Source: Callorhinus ursinus
Taxonomy: Eukaryota > Chordata > Mammalia > Carnivora > Otariidae
Direction of reading: 5' to 3'
DNA: 64,000 bases
Assembly: GCF_003265705.1 (NCBI RefSeq)
Contig: NW_020312902.1
Coordinates: forward strand, 17,072,370-17,136,369
Shown: piece after piece, positions 33,796 to 45,139 of the stretch
How positions within the stretch are numbered: position 1 is the stretch's first letter
How the letters are laid out: every line of letters begins with the position of its first letter
Position numbers and translations under genes: made by a program
Notes under the pieces: model-generated
Seen by the model: the letters and a program-made list of their open reading frames with translations, nothing else
What the model was told of the DNA's origin: nothing
Database searches by the model: none

Positions 33796-36343
33796 CCCAT
33801 GGTGGGACCAATAGATCCAGCCTAGCTGGCAGTGGTGGGGTGACACATTTGGTGGAGGGTGAATTGGAGAATGGATACTGAGGTGCTGATGAATCAGCCA
33901 GATGGGAATAATCCTCCAAGCGACGGGTCGTATGGAGGTAGGACTCTGCTGAGCCAAGATTTGGAGACAGAAACTCGAGGCATCATCCGGCAGACGCCTC
34001 ACCTCCTCTGGAGGTTTTCTGAGAGAAAGGCTTCAACATTCTTATTGACAGTGGGTAAATATTTGTGCTTTTTAACTCCACTGTAGTATCAGAATGCAGG
34101 AAGTTCCTTTGGGCTGGGCAGGCATCTGAATGGGGTAGGACCGGGTACCTGAGGCAGTTGCCCAGTTAGAAGCTCAGAGGACGAAGTCTCCTGGTGTACT
34201 GGCTCCAACGCCATTGTGCCCATCCATTAGCAACCCAAGAGGCCCAACACCTAACCAAGATCTTAACTTTAAGGAAAGCTAGAATGCATTCACTGAGCTC
34301 TCTGTAAGGGACAGCCTAGAGCCTGTGTAAGAAGAAGGTGACAGAGGAGTGCCTTCCTTGTCCGGGGCTTGGGAGGCCTGGTAAGGAGCCCCCACCAAAG
34401 GGCAACACAGGTAGACGGCCTAGCCCTGATCCGGGGGCTGGATCAAGCCAGGGGCCTGGATGGCAGAATGTCAAACAACTTAGAGCTCTGTCAGGCATGG
34501 TGATGGGGTTAATCTCTGTCTCCGGCTAGAGCGTGAGCATCTTTGTTTTGTATCCGAGCCTTACAGAATTGAGGAGTGAGGAGCAAGGCGGTGGGGGTGT
34601 CCAGCAAGCTGGAGCTTTCCTTGCCTCCCTCCCTCCCTCCGTTCCTGCCTCCCTTTTATTCACCTAGTCTTGCCACAGACTTTCCTGGGACTAGACTTGA
34701 GTCATTCTGGGAGAAGGAATCTGCGCTCTCGAAGCTGTCGGTTTCTCTGCTTTTGAAATTTACTTTGTTGGCGTTCCCCCCAGTTTCCTAGCAAAGTGCT
34801 TTTTGAACAATCTCAGCCTTGTCTGAACGCCTGAGATTTGCCCACATTTGGGCCAAGAGAGTCAAGGGGTTCCAGGGCCCCTGGAAATTTAGCATGGTGG
34901 GCCAGCAGCTGTCTCAGCTGGATTTGCAGGAAACAGCTGGTGGAGCCAGGGCAGGGAGAGGTGAAGCCCTGAGAGAGCAAGGGATTGCGGCAGGGAGAGC
35001 CACGGGAGTAGCTGCGGTTGCTAAGCTCTTCCGGCCCAGGCTCCTCGATCCCGGGGTGGGGGGTCCCCAGCTCCAATGCTCCCCACCTGGGCTTTTCTCA
35101 GAAAGAAACAAACAAGTGAGAGTGATGCCCTGGGGACTAGAACCAGCAGACAAGGACAATATCTGAGAGGGAATCAGACCCAGGGCTCTTACCTTAGAGC
35201 CCAGGTTGTATTCACCAGCAAAGCTTAACAGCACCCTGGGTGGGATTCAGCCACGGGGGGAATTATGCCCCAGACACTAGACCATGACTGTTTGGGCCTG
35301 AGATCCAATCAGGGGACTTCACATTCAATTGAAATAGCAGAGACCTGGAGGAATTTGGGCCTCTTCTGTTAGTTTAGTAAACTGAGAGTCTCTCAGATAT
35401 TTGTGCACGGCTCTAGCCTGCATCTGATTGGAGGCCCTCCCCACCCCCATCTCTCTGACTTGAGTGAGCAATGACTTTTTACTTAAAGAATTGGAGTTAT
35501 GTAATAACCAGACAAAGACAATGATTTCCTCGACTTAATGCTGGCTGGCCTTTTGGAAGGAAGGGCTGGAGTTAGGAAGATGTCAGAGCCACTCAGAAAG
35601 TTTTTTTGTGTGTGGGGGGGTACCTTCTCTGAACCCACTATTTTGCAGACTCAGGATTGGTTCTTGGGCAGCGGTTAAATTGAAATCTTGATTCTCTTGG
35701 TAACTTGATGGCTTAGTTTAGGCCTCGGGTTGCTGTTCCATGAACTGCCTTGAAATTTAATCACCCAAATTTATTTCCTAGAGTGTTTTTCACCGTCTCC
35801 TCCTGTAGGCCCATTAGTCACCATCCCGTGACCTGACAGAGTGATTATTAAAGACCCTGTGGTTCCCTTTCACTAGATTTAGGGGTGTTGGTAACTCTGG
35901 AGGCAAGTTCTAACTTGAGTCACAGTTGGGTGGATTTTCCCTTAATCAGTTGTGAATCTTCCCTCAGGGCAGCCTCTTCAGGCCTGAGAGAGTAACACTG
36001 GGGACCTTCTGTTCTTTCTTCAAAACTAGAGGGATGGTTACTGGGTTCTCCTAGGGCTGGTGTTCTTCAGCTGAGGGTTATATTATTCTTTGCCCCGAGG
36101 CACATCACTGACCATTTCCCAGCTTCAATTTCCCTGTTGGTGAAATAGGGGTGTTGCACAGAAAGCTAGAAGGACTGAGCCTGGCACGTAGGCATGTGAC
36201 ACATGTTAGCTCCCTTCCCACGCAGCGGGGACAAGACCCAGGCCTTCCCCTGGGAGATCTTGGAAGAGAAATTTCATCAGTCTGATTTGGAAACATTCTT
36301 ATAAAATTTTATCTCAAGAGTAGTTCTGTAAATGAAATGTTTG
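33796..36343. other. Intergenic; two AT-rich blocks of possible constraint
   Basis: No gene recognised. Two AT-rich blocks resemble non-coding conserved elements: 35455-35550 (TTACTTAAAGAATTGGAGTT, TATGTAATAACCAGACAAAG) and 35690-35880 (TGAAATTTAATCACCCAAAT, GTGATTATTAAAGACCC). A TCCC run lies near 34626-34645. Everything else is unassigned. Confidence 0.4.
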
Positions 36344-36541
36344 GGGGTCGCCTGGGTGGCTCAGTCGTTAAGCGTCTGCCTTCAGCTCAGGTCATGATCC
36401 CAGGGTCCTGGGATCGAGCCCCACATCGGGCTCCCTGCTCGGCGGGAAGCCTGCTTCTCCCTCTCCCACTCCCCCTGCTTGTGGTCCCTCTCTCGCTGTG
36501 TCTCTCTCTGTCCAATAAATAAATAAAATCTTAAAAAAAAA
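36344..36541 (+). repeat. CAN-SINE, last full copy before the SINE-poor region
   Basis: Forward copy, GGGGTCGCCTGGGTGGCTCA to CCAATAAATAAATAAAATCTT plus A-run. Direct repeat AAATGAAATGTTT on both sides (36331-36342 and 36540-36551). The next SINE to the right is at 62252. Confidence 0.94.
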
Positions 36542-37047
36542 TGAAATGTTTAGCTGTACCCCCTTCCAACCTAGTCCTCCTCTAAGGTAGGAGTTGCAAA
36601 CTTACCCGGTCACAGGTGTCAGGCAGGTAACATAAATATAAGTGAGCTGGCTGAGCAGCTGGGTGGGGGGACAGGGGGCCGTGAGCCTGTCGAGAGAAGA
36701 CAGTGTCTACTGTTTCCTGGTGAGAATGAGGCCTGGTATGATCTTCCCATGTTTAAAGAGAAGCCAGATATCACCATATTTTGGTGAAGAGTCTCCAATG
36801 TAAATGCTTTCAACAAATTAAAAAATTTTACATGTGGGGTGAATGAAATAGAGTATGGTGGCCCACTGGTTGAGTCATACCCTCTCTTCCTTGTGGGTTC
36901 TGGAGGGTGAGTTACCCCCACCCTGCACGACTGGGCATGCCTGCTCTCTGCCTGGCTGACCTCTGGACTTATCTCTGCAGGCCTGCTCCTGTCCTGCAGA
37001 CATGCTGGACCAGTTAAAGGTTATTCTGTAGAAACCTCAACCAACAA
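36542..37047. other. Intergenic, nothing recognised
   Basis: No gene, RNA or repeat supported. Confidence 0.45.
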
Positions 37048-37208
37048 GTCAAAAGATGAGTTTCCTGCTCTTAATAGATAATTTTTATTGGTTTTGCAAT
37101 AAACGTATGAAATAGAAACAATAGCAATAAACTAGCTCAACAAGAAATCGAAAGGCACAGGCCCCCAAAGCCCTTCCCGCCTCTCCTTAATGAGTCTCTA
37201 ATTTATAG
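37048..37208. promoter_or_regulatory. Candidate conserved non-coding element, copy A of a duplicated pair
   Basis: AT-rich block in GC-rich surroundings, matching 41231-41402. The core 37073-37153 aligns without gaps to 41256-41336 at 71 of 81 positions. A second block, 37186-37207, is identical to 41380-41401. Sites shared by both copies: a reversed CCAAT box (ATTGG), TTATTG followed in inverted order by CAATAA, a further GCAATAAAC, a SOX-like AACAAT, and homeodomain-like TTAATGAG and CTAATTTA. No open frame is preserved between copies, so it is not coding. An enhancer role is inferred. Confidence 0.65.
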
Positions 37209-38934
37209 ACCGACTAGCAGGCCCACTTTTCTTTTTCCAAGCTTTGCAAACTTTTCCATCTTGGAGGCTCGAGGACTCTGGGGGCCGTGTGCTCACTTCC
37301 ACATAGTTGCTGAATGGAAACCAGGGCAGAGCAGTGCCCGACAAGAAGTGGGGGGACTATTTTGGAGCTTGGGAGTCTGGACCTAGCCCTGTTTCCTCTG
37401 ACTTTGAGGGTCTGCCCCCTTTTAATTTCATATTTATCAGTGGAGGGCAGAAAGGGAGAGTACTCAGAAGAAAAACTCATGCAGAGATGGCCAAAGGCCA
37501 CAGTTTAACATAGGGAGAGCAAAGTGACCGGGGGTAGGCACGAAAAGCATCCGAAGGCTGAGGGAAGGTGTCTTTCACTTTTTAAACCTCCGCCCTTTTT
37601 CTTGTGGAATGTGCAGAACATTTTTAGTTCACGGTGCTAGGCCTTTCCCAAGGCCCTCCATCAGCATGCCCCTGTCTGCTAAGCAGCACCAGGCGAGGGT
37701 GGGTGCGGGGGGTGATCTGCGTGTATTTGTGACACTGATGAGACCTCCTTGCTGTTGTTCTCAGTGGCAACTCAGATGAGCCGGAGGCCCTGGGTCCCTG
37801 CCAGAGAGTATTTACTCACGGGGTTACTGGCGGTGTCAGATGAGTGATAGCTAGAGTCCCAAGGGCTTGGTGTGCCATCCACCATCCGCACATTTCCCCA
37901 GAGGCCTGCAGCCCAGAGAACAGGTTATCTGTGTTCCTGATCAAGCCTCAAAGAAAGTGCAGGCCTCCTCAGGGCTCACACCTCAACAGCGAGAGTGCAA
38001 AAACGGGATCAAATGGGTTTTCCAGACCCGCCCCTTCAGCGATGGCCTACCCCAGGGGCTACACGGTGACAAAGACCCTGGCAGCCCGTGGCACGGGGCA
38101 CGGAGGGCTTTTGCTTGGGATGTCTGTGGTCCCATCCCTGGGGCCAGCTTGGCACCCTTGCCCCCTTCCCGCCATGCCCCACACGAGGAAGGAGCTGTTG
38201 GGGAGTCTGTCCTGGGAATGCCCAGCGAGGGGAAGGACTGCACATTTCTCCATTGCCTCAGCTCTCTGTCCCTCTTGCTCACCCCCCCACCCCTCAGTGG
38301 GCTTGGGGGAAAAGACCGCTGACTTTGCAACCCACAGCCCCTGAAAGTCCCCATCTATGGCATGCTGTTATGCTTCGAGGACACAGGACTGTGAACTCGA
38401 AATTGTCTCGCCTTTGTCACCTCCTGGCAGGTCTTTAGAGCTCGGGGAAACAGCCGAGCGGTACAAATCGCAGCAGCGTGGTAGAGCCCCCCTTACTCCT
38501 GATGGGTTGCCTGACTCATATCCGTTTCCCTGGCAAAAAATAAGTTTTTGTTATTGCTGGCTTGGCAGAAGCACGGAAGAGTGCACGAGGATCTACTGCC
38601 CCATGCATCACTGGCCAAATTGCCTGAGAAATCCCAGCTCTAGAACTTTTCATCGTTGGCTGTGATGTACGGAGCAGAACGGCAGCTCCGATTCCCCTGC
38701 ATGGGGCTCAGTGACGCCGGCACTCTGCAGACCTGCCCTGCTTGCAACTCCCAGCCGGCGTGGCCTCTCCTCTCCCTTCCCCTCCTCTCCCTTCCCCTTC
38801 TCTTGGCTCCTTATCTGCCCCCAGCCTCCATATCTCCCCCCATCTGCTCATCAACCCCCTCCCTGCCTCTGCCCAGCAGGGCCATAGCTGGAGAATCAGG
38901 AGGAGGCCCACCACGTCACTTCCCCATCACTCTG
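37209..38934. other. Intergenic, GC-rich, no gene supported
   Basis: Longer open frames at 37844-38438 overlap in several frames and both strands, as expected from few stop codons in GC-rich DNA. A CTCCCTTCCC pyrimidine tract lies at 38764-38808. Confidence 0.45.
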
Positions 38935-39330
38935 CAGATGTTTCCACACTAATGTTCTTTCACTGCTGTGATGCTGCACTAATTAATAAGCATCCTGCAC
39001 AGAGGCCTGGCCTTGCCTCCCTTCCCCTCTCCTCCTCTTCCCTCCCGGCCGCTCCCCTCCAGCCCTCAAGAAGGCCTCATGACATCCTGGCATCTGGCAG
39101 CAGAGAAAGGATTTGGCTCCTCTACCTGGGCTGCCTGATATTGCTATGAGGGATAACTGTATACGAACCAATAATCTAGCCTGACAATCCAATTTACTGA
39201 CCAATAGCGCACAATCCACCATGTCATCGGCTGTGGGGAGGCCCATAAATTAGTTCCTAGTAATTTATTCTGATCAATAGAATGGGCAAAGTCACTTGTC
39301 TCTTTAATCAAAGGCCCTCTCCGAGCTGTC
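38935..39330. promoter_or_regulatory. Candidate conserved non-coding element with three CCAAT boxes
   Basis: AT-rich block with ACTAATTAATAAGCATC at 38978-38994, then three CCAAT motifs within about 50 bp (ACCAATAATC, TCCAATTT, ACCAATAGC at 39167-39210), TAAATTAGTTCC and TAATTTATTCTGATCAATAG, and a TCF/LEF-like AATCAAAGG at 39305-39313. No repeat identity or coding frame. Function inferred from composition and motif clustering only. Confidence 0.5.
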
Positions 39331-39671
39331 AGTACCCGCTGTGTGGGAGGGAGCAAGGCTCGGTGAGCGACTGGCCGGTGGGTACTTGGCACCACACCCG
39401 GATTCCAGCAGAAGACCCCCCACAATGGGGCTGGTGTGGGAGGGATGCGTGGGCTCAGCTGCCTACACTTCCTTTGGCCACCCCAACGATAAAACATAAG
39501 CCTTCAAACAAGCTAACGGAAGAGGTAGCCGGGATGGTGGGTAGCAAGAGATAGACTTGAGGAGATACTGCACTGGACCCCAGGGACATCTTGTCCCTTC
39601 TGAACGTTCAGTCTTCCTTCCTCCTCAGGCCATCAGCGGCCCTTGGGCTGGGACTTCTGTAAAGAGGAGGT

Positions 39672-39925
39672 ACATAGCGTGGTGGGTAAGAGCCAGATTG
39701 TTTGGCTTTGAATGGTGATGTCACCACTGCCTAGGTGTGAGGGCCTGGGCAAGCTGCTTGCCTCTCTGACTTAGTTTTCTCTTCCGTAAAGTGGGGCTAA
39801 TAATATTACCCACCTCATAAGGTTGTTAAGAATATTCAATAAATTAATATATGATGTATATTAAATTAATAAATTAATATTTAAAGCACTTAGAACAGTG
39901 CCTGGCACGCAGTAACTGCTATACT
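39672..39925 (+). repeat. MIR, nearly full length
   Basis: ACATAGCGTGGTGGGTAAGA, GGCCTGGGCAAGCTGCTTGC, CTTAGTTTTCTCTTCCGTAA, TAATATTACCCACCTCATAA, GAACAGTGCCTGGCACGCAG. An AATTAATAT duplication interrupts it near 39838-39882. Confidence 0.88.
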
Positions 39926-40354
39926 GAATATTAACATAAACACAAAGAGATCAAGGAAGAACGTTGATGTGCCTCTCTCTGAAGATGTGCCAAGTCCTTG
40001 AGATGCTCTGCTTCCTGCAAACTTGCTCTTTCCTACCTGCCTTTGTGCCTTGTTCCCCCATCCAAAATAAACAGACGAAGAGTCAATTGATGCTATCTCT
40101 TTGAAATGACAGAGAAACTCCAAAGGCCTCTGTGCCAGGTTCTTCCCCTCCTTTGAGCCCTCAGGCAGAGCCAGGGCATTGAGGAAAGACACTGACTTTG
40201 CTTTAGAGAGAACCTGCCTGTTATTAGAGAGCAGGGGTGGGGGTGGGCAGGGTGGCCTGTTATCTGTGTTGGACCGACACATGAGGGAGGCAGAGCTCCC
40301 TGACACGAACCAGATAAACAAAGGAAGACACAAGACAATGGTGCCAGGGTCTGT

Positions 40355-40520
40355 CACTTTGAGTTCCAGTCCCAGCTTTGTCACTCCCTAGCTGTGGGGC
40401 TTTGGCCAAGTCACTTCTTGTCTCTGACCCTGATTCTGTATCGCAGACTTGAAGGAGTTGGACAGAACGATCTCAGAAGTCCTTCCTGGCTCCGACACTT
40501 GAATTCTATGTGATCAGTAA
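40355..40520 (+). repeat. MIR-like fragment
   Basis: AGTTCCAGTCCCAGCTTTGT, CTAGCTGTGGGGCTTTGGCC and AAGTCACTTCTTGTCTCTGA follow MIR order, then a divergent 3' part. Confidence 0.65.
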
Positions 40521-41230
40521 GGAGTCTGTTGGCTTCTCTCTGACTCCCCTCAACCCTGCGCTCCCCACGATGATCATCTGAAAGTCTCTGAAACCAAGTG
40601 CCATAAGGAAATCCATGATGTCTCAAACATTATAGTCGCTAAATGGAACCGATGTCATTGATGGAACAGGGATGGGAATGAGAGTCAGCTCCCTGAGAAG
40701 AGGGGTTCCTGGGCCTTTGAACCCAACTGTGACAGGGTCCTGGATGTGCAAGAGGCCAGGGGATTCTGTTCTGTCATCAAGGTCAAGGGCAGGACTTTTG
40801 ATTCTAGGGAACCCTTGGGGCCTGCTCTGCTCCATTCATCAGCCCTCAGGGCTACCTCAGGGTAGAGAACCCCATGCTAAGCACACAGTCTCACTGAGCC
40901 AAAATCCCACCTGAAATTCCAGGCTCCAGCAACTGTCCCAGGGTCCCCAACCTGGCCTCTCATCTCCTCATAACTGAGCCCCGACATGTGCCCAGCTCAG
41001 ACCTGGTAAGCTGGAGGGCTGGGGTAGAGAAGTCATTGAGGTGATGGGGCCAGGTTGGAGGCCTGAGGCTGGCCTAGGGCGGCTGCATGGCAGGTGGACA
41101 CAGTTTCTGGTGAGCAAGAATCTGGCACCCTCTGCTGACCCCGCGGCAGGAGACAGCTGGTCAACCAGGCTGGGGCTGCAGCCGCCGGGAGGGGGAGGGG
41201 CAGGGCCCAGGACCAAGCGGCAGCTTACTA
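40521..41230. other. Intergenic, no gene supported
   Basis: GC-moderate to GC-rich DNA with short overlapping frames only. Confidence 0.45.
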
Positions 41231-41402
41231 GTCAAAAGAGCAGCTCCCCTCTCCGAATAGATCATTTTTATTGGTTTTGCAATAAGCTTATGAGACAGGA
41301 ACAATCGCAATAAACAAACTGAACAAGAAATCGAAAAGATGGGCCCCGAAAGCTGTTACTGAGCCCTTCTCAACCTGCTCTTAATGAGTCTCTAATTTAT
41401 AA
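41231..41402. promoter_or_regulatory. Candidate conserved non-coding element, copy B of a duplicated pair
   Basis: Same orientation as copy A, 4183 bp to the right. It starts with the shared GTCAAAAG, has the 81-bp ungapped core at 41256-41336 (longest identical run 22 bp, at 41263-41284) and the identical 22-bp block at 41380-41401. The linker is 43 bp here against 32 bp in copy A and does not align well. Flanks outside the pair are unrelated. The preserved core and diverged linker suggest selection on the two blocks. Confidence 0.65.
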
Positions 41403-42801
41403 CAAAGTCATCAGCCTAGCACCTCCAGGGTTCCCTGGCTCCGGGCTGAGAACCCATGGCTTCTGCCTTGTGTGTGTGTGATCTGCCATCTCTAGGTGCC
41501 TAGAGCCTGTCTCCAGAAGTGACAGGAGACTCCAGCTAGAGGAACTGATCCAGAGAAATCTTGGGACAGGCTTGGGACTTCAGTCATGGCTACTTCTGAG
41601 AGGCTTGGGGAGGTGTGGTTCTCCCCAACCCTTCACCAGGCCTCTTCAGAATGGATGGGGCTGGCTCTGGAGCCAACTACCCCCTACTTCTTCCTCAACC
41701 TTCTTCCAAGCCAAGCCCTAGGCTGCTGATGCAGACACAGAAATCATGTTCCTTTCAGACTTCCAGACATGGGAGGCTGGGACAGCTAGAGGCTTCAGAT
41801 CCCCCACATTGCATGTTCCTCAGATAGGACTGGTATCCCTGATGACGCTGGGGTTTTCCCCTCCTCAAGATTAGAGGCTCCCTTGGGGCAGCCATGTCTC
41901 ACCCCTCAAAGGCTTAGTCTCCCTGTGAGGGGAGCCAGACACTGCCCATCAGACTGTGCTTGCATGAGTCCAGGGCTGAGTCTCTTCCTTCAGGTGGAGG
42001 ATCCCTGGGGAAATATTGCATCTCCTCCCTTGGACTGCAAGCCCTGGTCAGGGTCATGTTTCCCTGCCTCAGACTGGGGCTGCAGGGTGACAGGGCTATG
42101 TCACCTCCACAGACTGGAGCTCCCCTGAGCGTTCATTTTTCTCCAGTCCCTTTTGTCATCAAGTGACCCTGAAGCCTTTTCCCAAAGCAGCCTCCTGTTC
42201 TTACACCAGCCCCTGCTCAAGGTACGTGTCAGTCTCCTGTGCCTTTCCTGGTTGCTGAGCCTAGGACAGGGCACCCAGGGATCAGATCCACTGTCCTACC
42301 AAGTATTGGCTGGGTGACTGGTAGAGCTGTATTTCTCCACAGGGTTCCCAGTGCCACCCTTTGCAATGCCTGCAATCCTAGCGATGGCCACAAGATGTCA
42401 GTGTGAGGCCATGGAAATGGCTCCTGTACCGGGGCTGAGCTCAGAAGGAAAATCAGCAGCCAGAAAGGGGTGGACGGGTGGGGGGCAGTCTTAGCAGCCA
42501 GCACTGTGCTTTTCTCTCTATCCGCTCTGCAGGTCCCAGCCCTTGCCCTCCAACACCTCCTCTCTTAAACTCACACCTGCTCCATCTCCCTGCTGTCCCC
42601 AATTCTTTGCTCACAGAAAAGTGGGTTCTGAAGCTCCCTGACATCCAGCTTTGGGAAGGATGAGGAGCTGCTGTCCCTGCTGCAGGCACCCTGGTTGGGA
42701 AGAGCAGCACCTGCAGGTGTGATCCTGCACGTCATTGTGGGTGTGGCTTCAGGCCATGAGGCTCTCAAAAGCCCGGGTGCATGCACTTGCTTGGGGCTCC
42801 C
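41403..42801. other. Intergenic, GC-rich, no gene supported
   Basis: Short overlapping open frames only. No repeat or RNA gene recognised. Confidence 0.45.
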
Positions 42802-42839
42802 CGCGCGCGCGTGCGCGCGCACGCGCGCGCACACACACA
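42802..42839. repeat. Alternating CG/CA tract, Z-DNA-prone
   Basis: Thirty-eight bases of strictly alternating pyrimidine-purine, mostly CGCGCG, with an internal palindrome GTGCGCGCGCAC and a CACACA end. Confidence 0.95.
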
Positions 42840-42854
42840 AGAATTTGTTTTTGC

Positions 42855-43020
42855 CACAGACAGAATCATTCAGACCTGGAAGGGGACCTTAGAAATCTCC
42901 TGGTCCAACCTCTTGTTTTATAGATAAGGAAATAGAGGCCCAGAAAGAGCCAGGGGCTTCCCCAAGGCCATGTAAGCAAGTCTGTGGCTGAGCTGTCCCT
43001 GGGACCCAGGTCTCCTACCT
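42855..43020 (+). repeat. Ancient interspersed repeat fragment, family not assigned
   Basis: ACCTGGAAGGGGACCTTAGA, ATCTCCTGGTCCAACCTCTT and ATAGATAAGGAAATAGAGGC follow a common old mammalian repeat pattern. I cannot name the family. Confidence 0.5.
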
Positions 43021-43548
43021 TCCAGCCAGGATGCATACAGGTTCTCATATGGGTGTCTCCAGGGCTGTGTGTCTGGTAGACTTCTGTCTCAGTGATTTAC
43101 TTCCAGTGGGTCCTGGGAAGCTCCCCGACTGATCGCCAGCCAGCAAGGTTCTGAACAGAATCAGAAGGCAATGGGGAGAAGGGATGAAATGGAAAGGAAG
43201 AAAGGAAAGGCAGGGATGTAAATACGGTTGTGGGCGCCTGGATCTTTATGCTTCACCATAGCAGCGTGTAGATGCCAGTGAGTGGGTGTGTCGGTCTCTC
43301 AATGTGCCAAGTGAGCCTCCATGTCAGACCATGACTCTAGTGTGTAGGTTTGAGCTTGTATGCATGTTTGTGTCTGAGTGTGCATATGTGAGTGACCGCT
43401 TGGAGTCCAGGCCTCTCGGGGAGGTGGTGATGCTGCGGGCTGGAGTGTGAGTGATTGTGTGTGCCAGCCATTGGTGTGCATGTCAGTGACTCGGGAGTGT
43501 GCATCAGTCAGAGGCTGCGTGAGTGACTGTGGCTGTCAGTGAGGACAT

Positions 43549-43550
<2 letters not shown>

Positions 43551-43585
<35 letters not shown>
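43551..43585. repeat. (GT)n microsatellite
   Basis: Pure GT dinucleotide run of about 17 units, inside a wider GTGTGAGTG-rich low-complexity stretch (about 43260-43590). Confidence 0.95.
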
Positions 43586-43587
<2 letters not shown>

Positions 43588-43784
43588 AGGCTGCTCCCTC
43601 TTCTCCGCTTCCTTGCCCCCCACCAGACTGTCTCCCGTGGCCCTTAGGGTTTCTGTGTCCCCGCCCCAGCAGCAGCGAAATCCTTTATCGGTTGAGCACC
43701 AGCCCCTGTGTAGGGATTTCAAGGTTCCTGTCGGTTCCATCCATCTTCCGGGGCCTCCTGGTATTAGCATTGATCTACAGGGGA

Positions 43785-44005
43785 AATGGAGAGCGCGGCT
43801 GGGTTATTACGCACCCGCCCGCCTTCCCTGGGCCGTGATTGAGTGCACACAGAGAATTTTTGAAACATAGCCACCCTAACTTATTCTGTCTTCCTGCCAA
43901 TAGCGTGGCATGGGTCCAAATTACGGGTCGATACCAGCTGATCTTTTTATGTTAAACTGTGATGAAGTCGCTTCTATGTGGAGATGGGATTAAGCCCTGA
44001 GCCCT
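43785..44005. promoter_or_regulatory. Candidate conserved non-coding element
   Basis: Balanced-to-AT-rich block with GGTTATTACGCACC, GAGAATTTTTGAAACATAGC, GCCAATAGCG (CCAAT), CCAAATTACGGGTCGATACC, TATGTTAAACTGTGATGAAG and a bicoid/OTX-like GGATTAAG near 43987. No repeat or coding match. Function inferred. Confidence 0.45.
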
Positions 44006-44344
44006 CTTTTAGGGGAGAACTCTTGGGGTGGAAAAGGGGGAATCAAGGAGCGGACAAGGGGAGCGGTGGCAGTGGCGGGGATCAGGGGCAGGCAGCCTGA
44101 GCCGGGCACATGTGCGGGGCGGTCGGAGCTGGCTGCACTGGCCCCTGGACTCTCTGTTCCTGGCTGGTTTCTCCCCTTGTGACACTTACCGCACCGGGGA
44201 CCCCTCGCGCCCCCCATCAGACTTTCCGTGGTCAGCCAGTCTGGCCCTGGTGAGGCCCCTCCCTGCTCCCTCCAAGGATAGAATTCCATTTCCCTCCAGC
44301 CCCCTCCACCCCACTCCCCCCCTCCACACACCTGCACCATCAAA

Positions 44345-44480
44345 CGGGTTTGTCTTTAACCTCCAAACAGGGAACTTTAATTAAAGAGACAGTGACCCCT
44401 TTTATGAGTTTGGTCGAGTTGGGTTTCAGGGCCCTTGTTACTAGCGGCTCACATAACGCTAACAAAAGCTTGCAGGCCCC
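44345..44480. promoter_or_regulatory. Candidate conserved non-coding element
   Basis: Contains TTTGTCTTTAACCTCCAAAC, GAACTTTAATTAAAGAGACA (a palindromic TTTAATTAAA), TTTTATGAGTTTGGTCGAG and ACTAGCGGCTCACATAACGC, standing out from GC-rich neighbours. Not a known repeat. Confidence 0.45.
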
Positions 44481-44779
44481 AAGAGGAGCCGGTCTCCTTC
44501 GTAGACATTGCAGCAGGGGCACAAGGTGGGGATGGGGGGGGCATGGGGGAGGGGGAGACATCTTGGGGCAAGGAACCCAGTGACAGCCTCAGGAAGGTGG
44601 TCACTGGGTTGGAGGTTGGGGGAGGGGCCAGGCCTGGCCCTGGGGTGGGGGGCACTGACTACAGGACCTTTGCAGCACGATGCCCACCCCCCCCAACCTT
44701 CTGGGTCCAGCGCTGTGGTGGCTGCTTCCTGCGTGGAATGGCTAGGCTTCCAACACGCACCGGTGCAAACATCCAGGGT

Positions 44780-45000
44780 TCCCAGCCCGTTTGCCTGTTG
44801 GCATGTATTCTAAAACTAGTAATTTCCAAGACGAATAGATTGGCTAGAACTTACTCTAAGAACAGCTGATATTTTTTTACTCACATATTTAAAGGAAAAG
44901 TGATTTTATGATAAAACATAATTGCTAATAACTATAATAACACCACTCAGCATATGGCATGAAACACAAATTCTGTCCTGAATCTGGAGGTGCAATCGCT
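44780..45000. promoter_or_regulatory. Candidate conserved non-coding element, strongly AT-rich
   Basis: Runs through CATGTATTCTAAAACTAGTA, CCAAGACGAATAGATTGGCT, ACATATTTAAAGGAAAAGTG, ATGATAAAACATAATTGCTA and ATAACTATAATAACACCACT, then CAGCATATGGCATGAAAC (E-box CATATG). Sharp composition step on both sides. Confidence 0.5.
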
Positions 45001-45139
45001 GCACAACACGACGCACTGCTTGGAAGGGGACCGTCCCTCCATCCCTCTGTCTCTCCTCGGGCAAGAGGTGGATCTGGGCTGCCTTGTGCCTCCTCTCTCC
45101 CCCTCCCCCACTTCCATCTTCCTTCAAGACCCCCAAGGT

